A stretch of DNA of 64,000 nt from Desulfovibrio sp. UCD-KL4C (GCF_006210265.1 NZ_VCNC01000002.1:663091-727090), one strand, 5' to 3'; numbered from the stretch's first letter, positions 23,342-33,248 are shown. Numbers and translations: made by a program. The notes: generated by a model not told the origin, from the letters alone.

Positions 23342-23522
23342 AACCTTCTCCTTATTAGACTATTTAGCTCATTTTCCATCTACCTTGATTAAATAGTAAC
23401 AATTACTATTAAGAAGTCAAGCTAGAAATGACTTTAAATTAAAAGAGTCTTAAAGTATCAGCGAAGAACCAGTTCAACTTTGCTTTTAATCATCTACAAA
23501 TAAACTAAGATTCTATCACACC

Positions 23523-24152
23523 ATGGCAAATATAGCATACCCTGTTCCCAAAGCCCCTCAACGCACCGAAGAAGTAATAAAAAAAAGCAGATTCATTTGC
23601 GATATCCGCCGCGTACAAAACCGAGATGAAGCAAAAGAATTTATTGCTTCGATAAAAAAAGAATTCCCTGATGCCAGACACCATTGCTCCGCATTCATTG
23701 CCGGACCATCACAAACTGGCGATATGGGAATGAGTGACGACGGAGAACCGCAAGGAACAGCAGGAAAACCAATGCTGCAAGTTCTGCAAGGAAGCGGAAT
23801 CGGAGATATTGCCGCGGTTGTCACCAGATATTTCGGAGGAATTCTGCTGGGCACTGGCGGGTTAGTCAGAGCTTACTCTGGAGCGGTGCAACAAGGGCTC
23901 GAATCACTTGAAGTTGTAATGAAAGTACCCATGCGGGTTGTAACATTAGAAATAAGCTACGCGCAGGAAGGAATGTTACGCCGAATGCTTGATGATTTTT
24001 CTGCCAAACTAGAAGAACAAACCTTCGGCACAAATATTACTTTTACCTTAATAATGCCCTCTGATCAGGTTGAAAAATTTGCAAAGACAATCATTGAAGA
24101 AACTAATGGTACAGCAGAAGTCATGATTGATGAAAATGATATCTGGATTTAA
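23523..24152 (+). CDS. yigZ: YigZ/IMPACT family protein
   Basis: 209 residues, the usual length. The N-terminal UPF0029 domain has KSRFICDIRRV, ARHHCSAFI, MSDDGEPQGTAGKPML, VVTRYFGGILLGTGGLVRAYSGA; a C-terminal ferredoxin-like domain follows. Family members are soluble proteins thought to bind ribosomes or nucleotides and to modulate translation. There is no clear ribosome site before the ATG. The next gene follows after 23 bases in the same direction. Confidence 0.92.
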   Translation: MANIAYPVPKAPQRTEEVIKKSRFICDIRRVQNRDEAKEFIASIKKEFPDARHHCSAFIAGPSQTGDMGMSDDGEPQGTAGKPMLQVLQGSGIGDIAAVVTRYFGGILLGTGGLVRAYSGAVQQGLESLEVVMKVPMRVVTLEISYAQEGMLRRMLDDFSAKLEEQTFGTNITFTLIMPSDQVEKFAKTIIEETNGTAEVMIDENDIWI

Positions 24153-24175
24153 CCAATCAAAATAGGAGTCATAAA

Positions 24176-24631
24176 ATGAAATCAAAAAACGATACTGCTT
24201 ACTGCGGAATATACTGCCCTGACTGTATCCATTATAAAAATAAATATAGTGTATATGCTAAGTCATTAAAAGATCATCTGGAAGCTATCGCCTTTGACAA
24301 GTACGCAAAAAATAAAAGTCCTTTTGGTGCGCAATTCAAAAATTTCGAAGAATTCGAATCAGTATTAACAGCCTTAGCTGAAACAAAGTGTAATCACACT
24401 TGCCGCACAGGCAATGGATGCTCGGGAGTACCCTGCAAAATTATGGAATGCTGTATCTCGAAAAATTATGAAGGATGCTGGGATTGCTCAGAAGTAGATG
24501 AATGCGATAAATTTTATTTTTTAGAACCACGTTGCGGCGAAATGCCAAAAAACAATATCAAAAAAATCAAAAAGGATGGAATTGATAAGGGTATGGAAAA
24601 GCGAGATAATTTTTACGTCTGGCAAAAATAG
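24176..24631 (+). CDS. Cysteine-rich DUF3795 protein
   Basis: 151 residues with about a dozen cysteines. The N-terminal YCGIYCPDC motif, the central CNHTC and CSGVPCKIMECC, and CWDCSEVDECDKF are the hallmarks of DUF3795, a likely zinc- or Fe-S-binding family of unknown function. AGGAG stands 7 bases before the ATG. It is probably cotranscribed with yigZ and ends at a strong bidirectional terminator. Confidence 0.85.
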   Translation: MKSKNDTAYCGIYCPDCIHYKNKYSVYAKSLKDHLEAIAFDKYAKNKSPFGAQFKNFEEFESVLTALAETKCNHTCRTGNGCSGVPCKIMECCISKNYEGCWDCSEVDECDKFYFLEPRCGEMPKNNIKKIKKDGIDKGMEKRDNFYVWQK

Positions 24632-24680
24632 CTATTTAGTTATCATTACCTATTAAATACTGCTAAATTTTCCAAATAAG

Positions 24681-24715
24681 AAATCCCGACAGGAGCAACC
24701 TGTCGGGATTTTTAC
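24681..24715. terminator. Bidirectional terminator
   Basis: Twelve-base perfect stem AAATCCCGACAG/CTGTCGGGATTT between convergent genes, with T-runs on both sides (TTTT on plus; TTT then TTCTTA on minus). It serves the DUF3795 gene and frdB. Confidence 0.82.
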
Positions 24716-24738
24716 TATTCAAACTGTAGCACTTACTT

Positions 24739-25476
24739 TTACTTTGTGAACATCTGCTTAATTGCGACTATTCCCATCTTGCGACGAAGGTAGCTAAGCT
24801 GATTCATAAGCGGCAGATTTTTCGGGCAGACATCTTCACAGGCAAGCAGCCCCATGCATCCGAAAATTCCTTCATCCGAACCGATAACATCAAAGTATTC
24901 TCTGTCCGAACGTTTATCACGAGGATCAATTATAAATCGTCCTAAACGATTAAGAGCTGTTGCTCCCATAAAGTCATCACGCAAACGAGCTGTTCCGCAA
25001 GCAGCAACGCAGCATCCGCACTCAATACAACGGTCAAGTTCATAAATACTTTCCGCAATATCATTTTCCATTGGATCTTCAATTGCGCTTTGATCAAATT
25101 CTTTATCAGTATGAATCCATGACTCGACCTTGTTGTACATCGACCTGAACCATGTTCCGGTATCAACTGACAAATCCCCTACCAACTTAAAAACAGGAAG
25201 AGGCGTTAAGGTAATCTCAGGATCAAGATCTTTAGTCTTTGTATGACAGGCAAGCCCGGGCCTACCGTTAATAACCATTGCGCAGGAACCGCAAATTCCA
25301 GCGCGACAGCAAAAATCAAATTGCAATGAACCGTCCTGTTCTTCACGGATACGATTCAAAGCAATAAAAAGGGTCATGCTGTCAGTTTCATCCAAAGAAA
25401 AAGATTCCATATGGGGTACTGATTCAGGATTCTGAGGATTGAATCTGAAGATATTAAATTTAAGCTGTCTTCCCAC
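24739..25476 (-). CDS. frdB: Fumarate reductase/succinate dehydrogenase iron-sulfur subunit
   Basis: 245 residues carrying three clusters: [2Fe-2S] in CCRAGICGSC...C, [4Fe-4S] in CIECGCCVAAC, and [3Fe-4S] in CMGLLACEDVCP. It transfers electrons between the cytochrome b subunit and the FAD subunit. Translation starts at a GTG three bases after the frdA stop, with AAGGAGG inside the frdA end. It is the last gene of frdCAB, whose order is that of Wolinella-type enzymes. Confidence 0.95.
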   Translation of the reverse strand: MGRQLKFNIFRFNPQNPESVPHMESFSLDETDSMTLFIALNRIREEQDGSLQFDFCCRAGICGSCAMVINGRPGLACHTKTKDLDPEITLTPLPVFKLVGDLSVDTGTWFRSMYNKVESWIHTDKEFDQSAIEDPMENDIAESIYELDRCIECGCCVAACGTARLRDDFMGATALNRLGRFIIDPRDKRSDREYFDVIGSDEGIFGCMGLLACEDVCPKNLPLMNQLSYLRRKMGIVAIKQMFTK

Positions 25477-25478
25477 GG

Positions 25479-27317
25479 CTAACTATCCTCCTTGCTGTCT
25501 GCACTGATAATCTGCATCTTACCATATCCGCGATCTCCAGGAGGAATTTCGTAGCTAGGTGTTGCATCTTCATATTCAAGAGTAGGAAGATCATCATCAG
25601 GGTTCTTCCAGTAAGCAAGAGTTCTGGTAAGCCAGTCACGATCATTACGGGCAGGGTAATCTTCACGGTTGTGACTTCCACGGGATTCCTTACGCTGTAG
25701 GGCTCCGTAGGCAACACAAAGAGCAAGTTTAACCTGTCCTTCAATTTTAAGCGCAGCAGAAAGTTCAGGACTTGCGCCGCATCCATCGGTTTGAAGACCA
25801 ACTTCTCTGGCACGCTGCAAAGTTTTCTGAAGCGTATTTATGCATTTTGTCAGCCCTTCTTCAGTACGGAAAACATGCGCACCTTTATCAAGAGCGTCCT
25901 GCATTGCTTCACGAATTCTGTATACGTTTTCATTGCCGTTCTTACCGCTGACGATATCGCTTATGCGCTGTTGCTGTTTAGCGGCGGTCTGCGAAATTAC
26001 AGCAGTAGGAATAGAACATTCGTAAGTTTCTAAGAACTCAACAATTTTACGCCCGACAATTCCTCCTGCTACAACGGTTTCAGCAAGAGAGTTACCGCCA
26101 AGACGGTTAAACCCGTGCATATCCCAGCAGGAAGCTTCACCGGCAGCAAACAGACCTTTAAGCCCGTATGCCGCTCCATCTTTATTAGTACGCACTCCGC
26201 CCATGCTGTAATGCTGAGTAGGTCGCACCGGAATAAGCTGATGAATCGGATCAACTCCAAGAAATGAGGTACAGATTTCGTACACTTCACGAAGTTTACC
26301 TGTGATATGTTTTTCACCGAGATGACGAATGTCTAACCAGAGATGTTCACCATAAGGAGATGGAACCCCCTTGCCTTCGCGCATGTGATAAGTCATCCAG
26401 CGGGCGACAACATCACGAGAGGCTAGTTCAGCTTTATCAGGTTCATAGATGTGCATGAATCTTTCTTCATTAACATCAAGCAAAGTTCCGCCGTCACCGC
26501 GACATCCTTCAGTAACAAGGATATCCGTCGGAACAATCCCTGTAGGATGAAACTGAACAGCTTCCATGTTTCCAAGAGGAACAACACCGGTATCAAGCAC
26601 TGCGCCATGTACCCCGCCATCACATATGACTGCATTTGTGGAAGCTTTATATATTTTACCAAAGCCACCTGAAGCAACCATGGTAGCTTTTGAAACATAA
26701 GCGATAAGTTCACCTGAACGAAGAGAACGAGCAATTGCGCCGTAACAGGTTTCGCCATCCTGAATAAATGCAATTGCTTCAACTTTATCATGAACTTCCA
26801 CGCCGAGCTGAGCACAGCGGTTATCCATAGTATAAAGAACAGAATGGCCTGTTCCGTCAGAAACGTAACAGGTGCGCCATTTGGCAGTCCCGCCGAAGTT
26901 TCTGGCTGTAATCAGGCCGCGCTTTTCTTCTTTTTCTTCTTTATCAAACTGTTTACCGCCCTTAAAATATTTGGATTTACCGGGAACAACCCTGTTCCAC
27001 GGTACACCCCAATCACACAGACAACGCATTTCAACAGGAGCAGTATCAGCAAACAAACGGGCTACTTCCTGATCACATCCCCAGTCAGACCCTTTAACAG
27101 TATCCGCAAAGTGAACATCTGTACTGTCCCCCTCACCCATTACGCTATTAGCAAGAGCCGCCTGCATACCGCCCATTGCCGCAGCGGAATGAGAACGTCT
27201 GGCAGGAACAATGCTAAGGCAGACCGCAGTAAGTCCCGCACCCGCAGCTTCCGCAGCAGCACGTTCACCCGCAAGCCCTGCACCTATAATCAGTACATCT
27301 TTATAGATAGTCTGCAT
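25479..27317 (-). CDS. frdA: Fumarate reductase/succinate dehydrogenase flavoprotein subunit
   Basis: 612 residues. The N-terminal FAD site is GAGLAGERAAAEAA and the His for covalent FAD lies in SHSAAAMGGMQAA. The substrate region has QFHPTGI, MGGVRTN and FAAGEASCWDMHGFNRLGGNSLAE. It reduces fumarate or oxidises succinate in the cytoplasm. I start it at ATG 27317, the codon after a TTG, with GGGGG 5 bases upstream. It follows frdC by 9 bases. The lysine/glutamate insert near residue 130 resembles epsilon- and deltaproteobacterial enzymes. Confidence 0.95.
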   Translation of the reverse strand: MQTIYKDVLIIGAGLAGERAAAEAAGAGLTAVCLSIVPARRSHSAAAMGGMQAALANSVMGEGDSTDVHFADTVKGSDWGCDQEVARLFADTAPVEMRCLCDWGVPWNRVVPGKSKYFKGGKQFDKEEKEEKRGLITARNFGGTAKWRTCYVSDGTGHSVLYTMDNRCAQLGVEVHDKVEAIAFIQDGETCYGAIARSLRSGELIAYVSKATMVASGGFGKIYKASTNAVICDGGVHGAVLDTGVVPLGNMEAVQFHPTGIVPTDILVTEGCRGDGGTLLDVNEERFMHIYEPDKAELASRDVVARWMTYHMREGKGVPSPYGEHLWLDIRHLGEKHITGKLREVYEICTSFLGVDPIHQLIPVRPTQHYSMGGVRTNKDGAAYGLKGLFAAGEASCWDMHGFNRLGGNSLAETVVAGGIVGRKIVEFLETYECSIPTAVISQTAAKQQQRISDIVSGKNGNENVYRIREAMQDALDKGAHVFRTEEGLTKCINTLQKTLQRAREVGLQTDGCGASPELSAALKIEGQVKLALCVAYGALQRKESRGSHNREDYPARNDRDWLTRTLAYWKNPDDDLPTLEYEDATPSYEIPPGDRGYGKMQIISADSKEDS

Positions 27318-27326
27318 CAATCCCCC

Positions 27327-27977
27327 TTACGCATTCAGGGTCATAAAACGAACGATAGTAGCCAGACCTATACAAATAAAAAAAACTGCAAGACCGGTAG
27401 CAAATCTATTAAGCTTAGCACGCTGAGCATTTCCAATAAATCCCCACTTTACAGCTATGCGGTAAAGACCGGCAACAACATGCAGAATAACCAGAGGTGC
27501 AAGCACCAGATAAAAATACACCCAAGGACCAGATTGAACTCTGGCGGCAGAGCGAGCTGCAGTGATAGGAAGATCACTTAAAACAGCCCACATGTGAATT
27601 GATCCCATAACAAGGATAAGCATTGCTGTAACGACCTGAACAATCCAAAGCCATGTGTCTCTGTGCTTCATCATTTTTGCATGAGCCCAGATTGTTTTTT
27701 GACCGTCTAATCTGAAGGGAATCTTGCGGGCAGCTAAATAAAAATGAAAAAGAAAAAGCAGAAAAAGAATCGGCCCGCCGATCTGAGCCATGTAATTTTT
27801 TTCATAAGTATTCGCAATATTATCCATAACAGCAGGATTAATAATGACGCTTGAAACAAGACTCATATGCATGAAAACAAAAATGATCAGAGCCACGCCG
27901 GAAAACATCTGCAGCCAATCCAAAATGGCATCGCTTTTGCCACTTTTACGCATTGATCCATTAGAATTAAAAGACAT
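27327..27977 (-). CDS. frdC: Fumarate reductase/succinate dehydrogenase cytochrome b subunit
   Basis: 216 residues with five predicted membrane helices and well placed histidines (FVFMHMSL, FLFHFYLAARK, MGSIHMWAV, PLVILHVVAGLYR) fit for two hemes, as in the dihaem Wolinella-type FrdC. It exchanges electrons with menaquinone. I start it at ATG 27977 because GGAGG stands 5 bases upstream; a GTG six bases earlier is part of that ribosome site. It is the first gene of frdCAB. Confidence 0.92.
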   Translation of the reverse strand: MSFNSNGSMRKSGKSDAILDWLQMFSGVALIIFVFMHMSLVSSVIINPAVMDNIANTYEKNYMAQIGGPILFLLFLFHFYLAARKIPFRLDGQKTIWAHAKMMKHRDTWLWIVQVVTAMLILVMGSIHMWAVLSDLPITAARSAARVQSGPWVYFYLVLAPLVILHVVAGLYRIAVKWGFIGNAQRAKLNRFATGLAVFFICIGLATIVRFMTLNA

Positions 27978-28058
27978 CAGCACCTCCGTTTAAGTGGGTA
28001 AAAAAACACCTCGCAACTGGTATTTTAGGAGCGCGATGATGTCTCGCATCGATTGTTT

Positions 28059-28080
28059 TGTCAATCAGTCTTGACTGACA
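28059..28080. promoter_or_regulatory. Palindrome in the frd upstream region
   Basis: A dyad TGTCA-N12-TGACA also contains GTCAA-N6-TTGAC and CAGTC-TT-GACTG. It lies 80 bases before frdC in the 456-base gap shared with the divergent peptidase gene. It does not match the HcpR or Rex consensus I know. The rest of the gap is AT-rich with no recognisable element. Confidence 0.45.
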
Positions 28081-28433
28081 AGCTATGAACTTTCAAACAT
28101 TTTTCACTTCTGCAAAGCCTACATTTTTTACGCTTATCGTAAAACATCTGGAAAATCTGCCATTGATTGCTTAGAAACAAACTTTCCAAATACGTAATAA
28201 ATAATAACTGCATTTTATAATATTTTATTATTAAAATTAAAATATGCCAAAACCCAATAAACTAAGACTATGACTAATTATTTTCTTTAATTTCATAAAA
28301 CACTTAAAGAAACTTACGTTGACCAATCTCTATCTCATGCTTACTTACTGTTTCACAAATTACTACTAACGGACTACCTAAATCAGGTAGCCTTACACTG
28401 CTAAACGGATTGACACACGGGAGTTAAAGAGAC

Positions 28434-31250
28434 ATGTTCCCTCATCAAAAAAAAGCGGTGACATCAACCGCAAAAGGATTTCGATTTGAAAAGCTACCCA
28501 TCATTCTCCTTCTTCTCGGAGCTCTGCTAATGGTTGCCGGATGCAAGATTGAGAAAACAGACAGAAGCAATAAACAAGAAGCTTCACAGACATCTACTAC
28601 TGTAAAGATGCCTCAGGAAAATTCTTCTAAGACGTCTGCTGAAAATTCCGCGGTTAAGGAACTTAAAAAAGAAATTTCAGAAGCTTTATCGTCAGGTCAA
28701 GGTCCGCACGTAATCAAACTCAAAAACGGAATGAGCCTTCTTATTAAAGAGGATACCAGATTTCCTCTGGTTAATGTCCGTTTATTTGTTCATGCCGGAT
28801 CTTCATATGAAGATCCAGATCAGGCAGGTATAAGCCACCTTCTGGAACATATGGTTTTCAAAGGGACAAATAAACGAGCTCCCGGACAGACCGCACTGGA
28901 AATAGAATCTGTCGGCGGTGACATGAATGCCGCTACAAGCTTCGATTACACAGTATACTACGTTGAAGTGCCTGAGAATGAGTGGAAACTAGGCATGGAT
29001 ATCGTCACGGATATGGCTTTCAACGCAAAGATAGACCCTGAAGAACTTAAATCTGAACGCGAAGTAGTGCTTTCCGAACTTGAAAAAGGCGAAGACAATC
29101 CAGGGAGCAGAATATTCAAAACTTTGCAATCAATTGTCTGGAAAGGTAACAGCTATCAGTGGCCGATCATAGGTTACCGCAAAACAGTTGAAAAACTTAC
29201 TTCAAAAGACATTCACGCTTACATAGACAGACTCTATCAGCCTCAATCTATGTTACTTAGTGTAGTAGGTAAAATCGACCCGCAAAAAATAGCGGTTGAA
29301 GCAGAAAGACTTTGTGGTTCATTAAAAGCTACGCACCCTGTTATTCCTCCAGTTGAATTCCCTGTTCCTGCTACCGGAAAAATTACTGTTAAGCTGATCC
29401 CCGGCAAATGGAACAAGGCTTATGTAGGCGTTGCATTCCCTATCCCCGGCTTAAATTCAGCTAAAGTGGCAGGACTGGAAACTCTTTGCGAACTGCTCGG
29501 TGGTGGAGAAACTTCTAAACTCTACCGTGAATTTAAATATGAAAAAAGAATGGTCGACAGCATTTCCGTATCCTCTCTGACACTTGAGCGATCAGGCATG
29601 CTATATATTTTTGCAACGCTTGATGCCGATAAAGTGGAAGAATTCTGGAAAGAACTCATGGCAGAAATGTCTACCATGGATTTCAGCCAATTTACCGACC
29701 GCGAAATGGAGCGCGTTTCCTTAAATCTCGAAGACTCACTCTTCCTGACCAAAGAAACACTTTCAGGACTTGCTTCAAAACTCGGTTACTTCCAGTTCTT
29801 TGAAGGCGGACAGCAGGCAGAAGAAAACTACCTTTACGACGCAAAAAACATTACCAGACCTCAGCTTCAAAAGCTTTATGATGAATTCTTTGTTCCTGAA
29901 AAAATGGCAGCATGTATGCTTTTGCCTGAAGGATTTAAAGCAACAGAAAAAGATTTTGAAAAAGTTGTAGCGAAAAACTGGCCGCAAAAAAAAGAAACTG
30001 CAAGTAAAAGCAATGATGTCGGCCCTGGTAAGGCTTCAACCATAGAACTTTCTAACGGCAGCAAGCTGGTATTTATTCCTGATACAACTTTGCCCTACAC
30101 TGCTATATCCATGTACTGGAACGGCGGTGATGCAGATTTAACTGCGGATGAACAAGGTTTATCTGCATTGGTTTCCCAAAGTTTAACTCGCGGAACCCAA
30201 AAAATGAATGCAACAGAACTCGAAGATTACGTTTCTGACAGGGCCGCATCAGTAGGAGCCTCTGCCGGACGCGACGTGTTCTCAATAACTTCCAAATTCC
30301 CTTCACGCTTCACTGCTGATATGCTGCCACTTATCAAAGAGATTATGACTGCGCCAAGATTTGCAGCTAAAGAAATCGACCGAGTAAAGCATGATCAGAT
30401 TTCCTCTATAAAACGCAAAGAAGATCTCCCTGTCAGTTTAGCTTTCAGAAACATCTTCCCGTTCCTGTTTAAAAAAGGAAACTATTCTTATTACCACCTC
30501 GGTGTGCCCTCTAAAATAATGAATTTCACCGAAAAGGATATCCGCAACTTCTGGGCTAAACAGTCTTCACGCCCATTTGTAATTGCAGTATGCGGAGATT
30601 ATGACCGCGATGCTATCATAAACTTCGCTCATGAGCTTGATGCAAAACTTGTTCATAAGAATAAGCCTATAGCTATCCCTGTCCCGGAATGGGGAAATGA
30701 CAAAAAGCTGGAACTTACTTTGCCGGATCGAAATCAGGCGCACCTCATGGCTATCTTCCCAATTCCGGGAATGGAAGATGAAGACGCAACAGCAGGACTA
30801 TCTCTGCTGAGAGCAGCGCTTGCCGGACAAAGCGGCTTGTTGTTCCGTGATCTGCGAGACAAACAGGGCCTCGGCTATACTGTAACAGCCTTTCTCTGGC
30901 AGGCTCCCAAAACCGGATTCATGGTCTTTTATATCGGAACCAAGCCGGAACAAGTAAAACAGGCCATGGAAGGTTTTGAAAAGACAGTAAAAATGCTACG
31001 CAAAGAAGATTTGCCTGAAAAAGAAATTCAAAGGGCTAAAAATATTCTGAACGGTGAATATTATCAGGACCACCAGAGTTTACTCTCACGAAGCAGAGAA
31101 TCTGCCAGCCTGATGGTCAAAGGTTTTGATCAGGACCTTGATAGCAAGCTGATTGAAAAAGCTAAAAAAATGAACGCATCTGATGTCAGAGTACTTATTA
31201 ACAAGTATTTGGACTGGAGTAAGAAATATACTATTACTGTTCAGCCCTAG
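28434..31250 (+). CDS. M16 family zinc metallopeptidase, lipoprotein
   Basis: 938 residues. A cytoplasmic basic leader and hydrophobic segment end in lipobox VAGC near residue 36, so the enzyme should be anchored on the periplasmic side. The first M16 repeat has the inverted zinc motif HLLEH (in GISHLLEHMVFKGT) with the downstream Glu in SELEKGE. The second, inactive repeat begins near residue 530. This is the two-repeat, pitrilysin/PqqL-like layout. It probably degrades small peptides in the envelope. A terminator follows directly, so it is monocistronic. Confidence 0.9.
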   Translation: MFPHQKKAVTSTAKGFRFEKLPIILLLLGALLMVAGCKIEKTDRSNKQEASQTSTTVKMPQENSSKTSAENSAVKELKKEISEALSSGQGPHVIKLKNGMSLLIKEDTRFPLVNVRLFVHAGSSYEDPDQAGISHLLEHMVFKGTNKRAPGQTALEIESVGGDMNAATSFDYTVYYVEVPENEWKLGMDIVTDMAFNAKIDPEELKSEREVVLSELEKGEDNPGSRIFKTLQSIVWKGNSYQWPIIGYRKTVEKLTSKDIHAYIDRLYQPQSMLLSVVGKIDPQKIAVEAERLCGSLKATHPVIPPVEFPVPATGKITVKLIPGKWNKAYVGVAFPIPGLNSAKVAGLETLCELLGGGETSKLYREFKYEKRMVDSISVSSLTLERSGMLYIFATLDADKVEEFWKELMAEMSTMDFSQFTDREMERVSLNLEDSLFLTKETLSGLASKLGYFQFFEGGQQAEENYLYDAKNITRPQLQKLYDEFFVPEKMAACMLLPEGFKATEKDFEKVVAKNWPQKKETASKSNDVGPGKASTIELSNGSKLVFIPDTTLPYTAISMYWNGGDADLTADEQGLSALVSQSLTRGTQKMNATELEDYVSDRAASVGASAGRDVFSITSKFPSRFTADMLPLIKEIMTAPRFAAKEIDRVKHDQISSIKRKEDLPVSLAFRNIFPFLFKKGNYSYYHLGVPSKIMNFTEKDIRNFWAKQSSRPFVIAVCGDYDRDAIINFAHELDAKLVHKNKPIAIPVPEWGNDKKLELTLPDRNQAHLMAIFPIPGMEDEDATAGLSLLRAALAGQSGLLFRDLRDKQGLGYTVTAFLWQAPKTGFMVFYIGTKPEQVKQAMEGFEKTVKMLRKEDLPEKEIQRAKNILNGEYYQDHQSLLSRSRESASLMVKGFDQDLDSKLIEKAKKMNASDVRVLINKYLDWSKKYTITVQP

Positions 31251-31288
31251 TTCGTTACGCGCCGTTTATCAGCCACTAAGTTAGTCTT

Positions 31289-31330
31289 AAGTCCCCCGTA
31301 GAATAAATTCTGCGGGGGACTTTTTTGTTT
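31289..31330 (+). terminator. Intrinsic terminator of the M16 peptidase gene
   Basis: AAGTCCCCCG and CGGGGGACTT pair with an AGA/TCT extension, followed by TTTTTTGTTTTTTT. Confidence 0.92.
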
Positions 31331-31439
31331 TTTTAAGGACAATTCCATTCCATTGTTTCAATTCATTATATTTATAGTGTATGCTTTGATGAAGCATGCT
31401 ATACCAAGAATAACTGAAAAACTTTCAATCATTAGTGGC

Positions 31440-31595
31440 CTCTAGTGTTCAACAGTTTTGATTTGCCATTTTCGCGCATCTATCGCCATTGTCGCCGACC
31501 TCTTGTCCAGAATGACCTGACGGGCGAGTACGACGAAGATCACGAAGGTGTCCAACAACACGATAACGGTATTGGCTTCCTCAATTGATCCAAAT
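31440..31595 (-). pseudogene. Higher-GC fragment resembling degraded coding DNA
   Basis: This stretch is visibly richer in G+C than its surroundings. Read on the minus strand it is open for about 55 codons, with a hydrophobic stretch (VIVLLDTFVIFVVLARQVIL) and a natural stop at about 31444. It has no start codon with a ribosome site. It looks like a remnant of a membrane protein gene, but I do not recognise it, and chance cannot be excluded. Confidence 0.3.
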
Positions 31596-31622
31596 TTAAC
31601 TTTATTAAAAGGGAATATTACT

Positions 31623-33248
31623 ATGAGTAATTTAACACGGCGTAACTTTTTAAAAAGTAGTTTAGGTGCAAGCGGAGCGTTGTTGCTTACTTCTACTGCG
31701 TTTGCCGGGGATAAAGAAAAAAAGAAACATAAGAAATTAGGAAAAGATCCTGTCTACGCTTTAGAAGAAATTAATGATCTTATAAATAAGCTAGAAAAAA
31801 AAGGCCGTAAATTTAGAGATGACAGATTGGATGCGGACAATGAAGCTCAATGGGATAGACTAGTTGAATATTATTTTGATCGTGATGACTATAGCTGCCT
31901 TTCAGTCAATTCAGCTAACCTTTGCCCATCAATGAAGCCAGTCAGTAAAATGGTGGATCTTGTTCAGGATATGTTAAAAAAAGATATTTCCTTTCCGATG
32001 CGGGGAGAACTTGCAGAAGCAAGCCTTAGCAAGGGCCTTGATGTTATTAAAAATTGGCTTGGACTAGAAAAACAGGAATATGAAGCAGATTATCTGATGG
32101 CTTTGGTTGCAAATTCTACTCAGGGCAATAACTTTATTAATAATGGTTTAATGGCTTCTAAATTTTTTAATCCTAAAAAAGATAATGTAGTTGTCTGGGA
32201 TGTAAATCATCCAACCAACTATCAAGCATGGGAATACCGTAAGGCAACCCAGGGCTGGAGTGATGATTCAATTCGGATAATGGGAACAAAAATGTTCAGC
32301 AACTCCGTATCACCGGATGAGCTTAAAAAAGGAATATTGCCATCCAATCCAAAATCCGCAGATGAGATCATTAATGCCTTAAAACAGACGGTAGATAAAA
32401 ATACAAAGATTGTGACTTTATCATGGCAATCTAATGAGTGCGGTATGCTTTTGCCTATGGCACGCGTCGTTCACGAACTGAGAGCCATCAATAAAAATAT
32501 GCATATCCATGCAGATAGTGCTCAGACATTTGGAGTTTTAGATTTAAAACTTGGAGACCTAGATGTAGACAGCATAACCGGCAGTTTTCATAAATGGCCA
32601 TGTGGCCCTAAAATGGTCGGTCTTTTATACATGAACAATAAATCAAATGCTGCTGAAAGGTTTATTCCAAGTGAATGGGGGTATGATGAACATATCAAAA
32701 CACCTGAGGATTATGGTTTTATGGCAAAAGATGGGGTTATTGATCCTAATGCCAAGCGTTTTTCCTACTTAGGTCAGCAAAATGATGCGACTCTTGTAGC
32801 TACATGGATGACAGCTTTATTTCACACAGGAAAGCTGCACCCTAATGTTACCCCGACTAAAATTGAAAAAAGAATTCATTACTTGGGTACTAAAACCAAA
32901 GAAGCATTATTCAAAAATCTACCTAAAATTTATCCTGATTTTACTGAGGAAGAAGCTTACAAATGGATTAGTACTCCTACTACTAATGACAATTTACGTA
33001 GCTCTGTCTTTTTATTTAAATGCCCGCAGGGTGTGCAGGCAGGAAATGTGGTCAACAATGTATATGAAAAACATCAACTGGCAATTGCAAACTTAAAAGT
33101 GCTAGGTCATGATTTAATCAGAATATCTCCAACATTTTGCAATACCACTAACGACGTAACTCAGGTAGTTGAAGCTACAATTGATGTTATTTCCAATATG
33201 CAAAAAGGTAAATTAGCGAATAATACTATTTACCGTACTTATGCATAA
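31623..33248 (+). CDS. Tat-exported PLP-dependent enzyme, class V aminotransferase fold
   Basis: 541 residues from ATG 31623 (AGGGAA 8 bases upstream); a longer in-frame start would bury the signal peptide. Residues 5-12 read TRRNFLKS, a canonical twin-arginine motif, followed by a hydrophobic stretch ending AFA, so the folded protein with cofactor should be exported to the periplasm. The body is fold-type I: PLP-ring Asp in HADSAQTFG and Schiff-base Lys in GSFHKWPCGPK. It resembles isopenicillin-N-epimerase-like and PvdN-type proteins. Substrate unknown. It stands alone, with its own terminator and odd flanks. Confidence 0.85.
   Translation: MSNLTRRNFLKSSLGASGALLLTSTAFAGDKEKKKHKKLGKDPVYALEEINDLINKLEKKGRKFRDDRLDADNEAQWDRLVEYYFDRDDYSCLSVNSANLCPSMKPVSKMVDLVQDMLKKDISFPMRGELAEASLSKGLDVIKNWLGLEKQEYEADYLMALVANSTQGNNFINNGLMASKFFNPKKDNVVVWDVNHPTNYQAWEYRKATQGWSDDSIRIMGTKMFSNSVSPDELKKGILPSNPKSADEIINALKQTVDKNTKIVTLSWQSNECGMLLPMARVVHELRAINKNMHIHADSAQTFGVLDLKLGDLDVDSITGSFHKWPCGPKMVGLLYMNNKSNAAERFIPSEWGYDEHIKTPEDYGFMAKDGVIDPNAKRFSYLGQQNDATLVATWMTALFHTGKLHPNVTPTKIEKRIHYLGTKTKEALFKNLPKIYPDFTEEEAYKWISTPTTNDNLRSSVFLFKCPQGVQAGNVVNNVYEKHQLAIANLKVLGHDLIRISPTFCNTTNDVTQVVEATIDVISNMQKGKLANNTIYRTYA

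Noticed and set aside
26790..27581. Open frame of 263 codons on the plus strand
   Set aside because: It is antisense to frdA and frdC, whose frames are fully conserved; the translated composition (rich in Ser, Thr, Asn, Lys) is typical of a shadow frame.
31548..31622. Longer N-terminus for the PLP enzyme
   Set aside because: It would place 25 residues before the twin-arginine signal and lacks a ribosome site; ATG 31623 fits the signal peptide.
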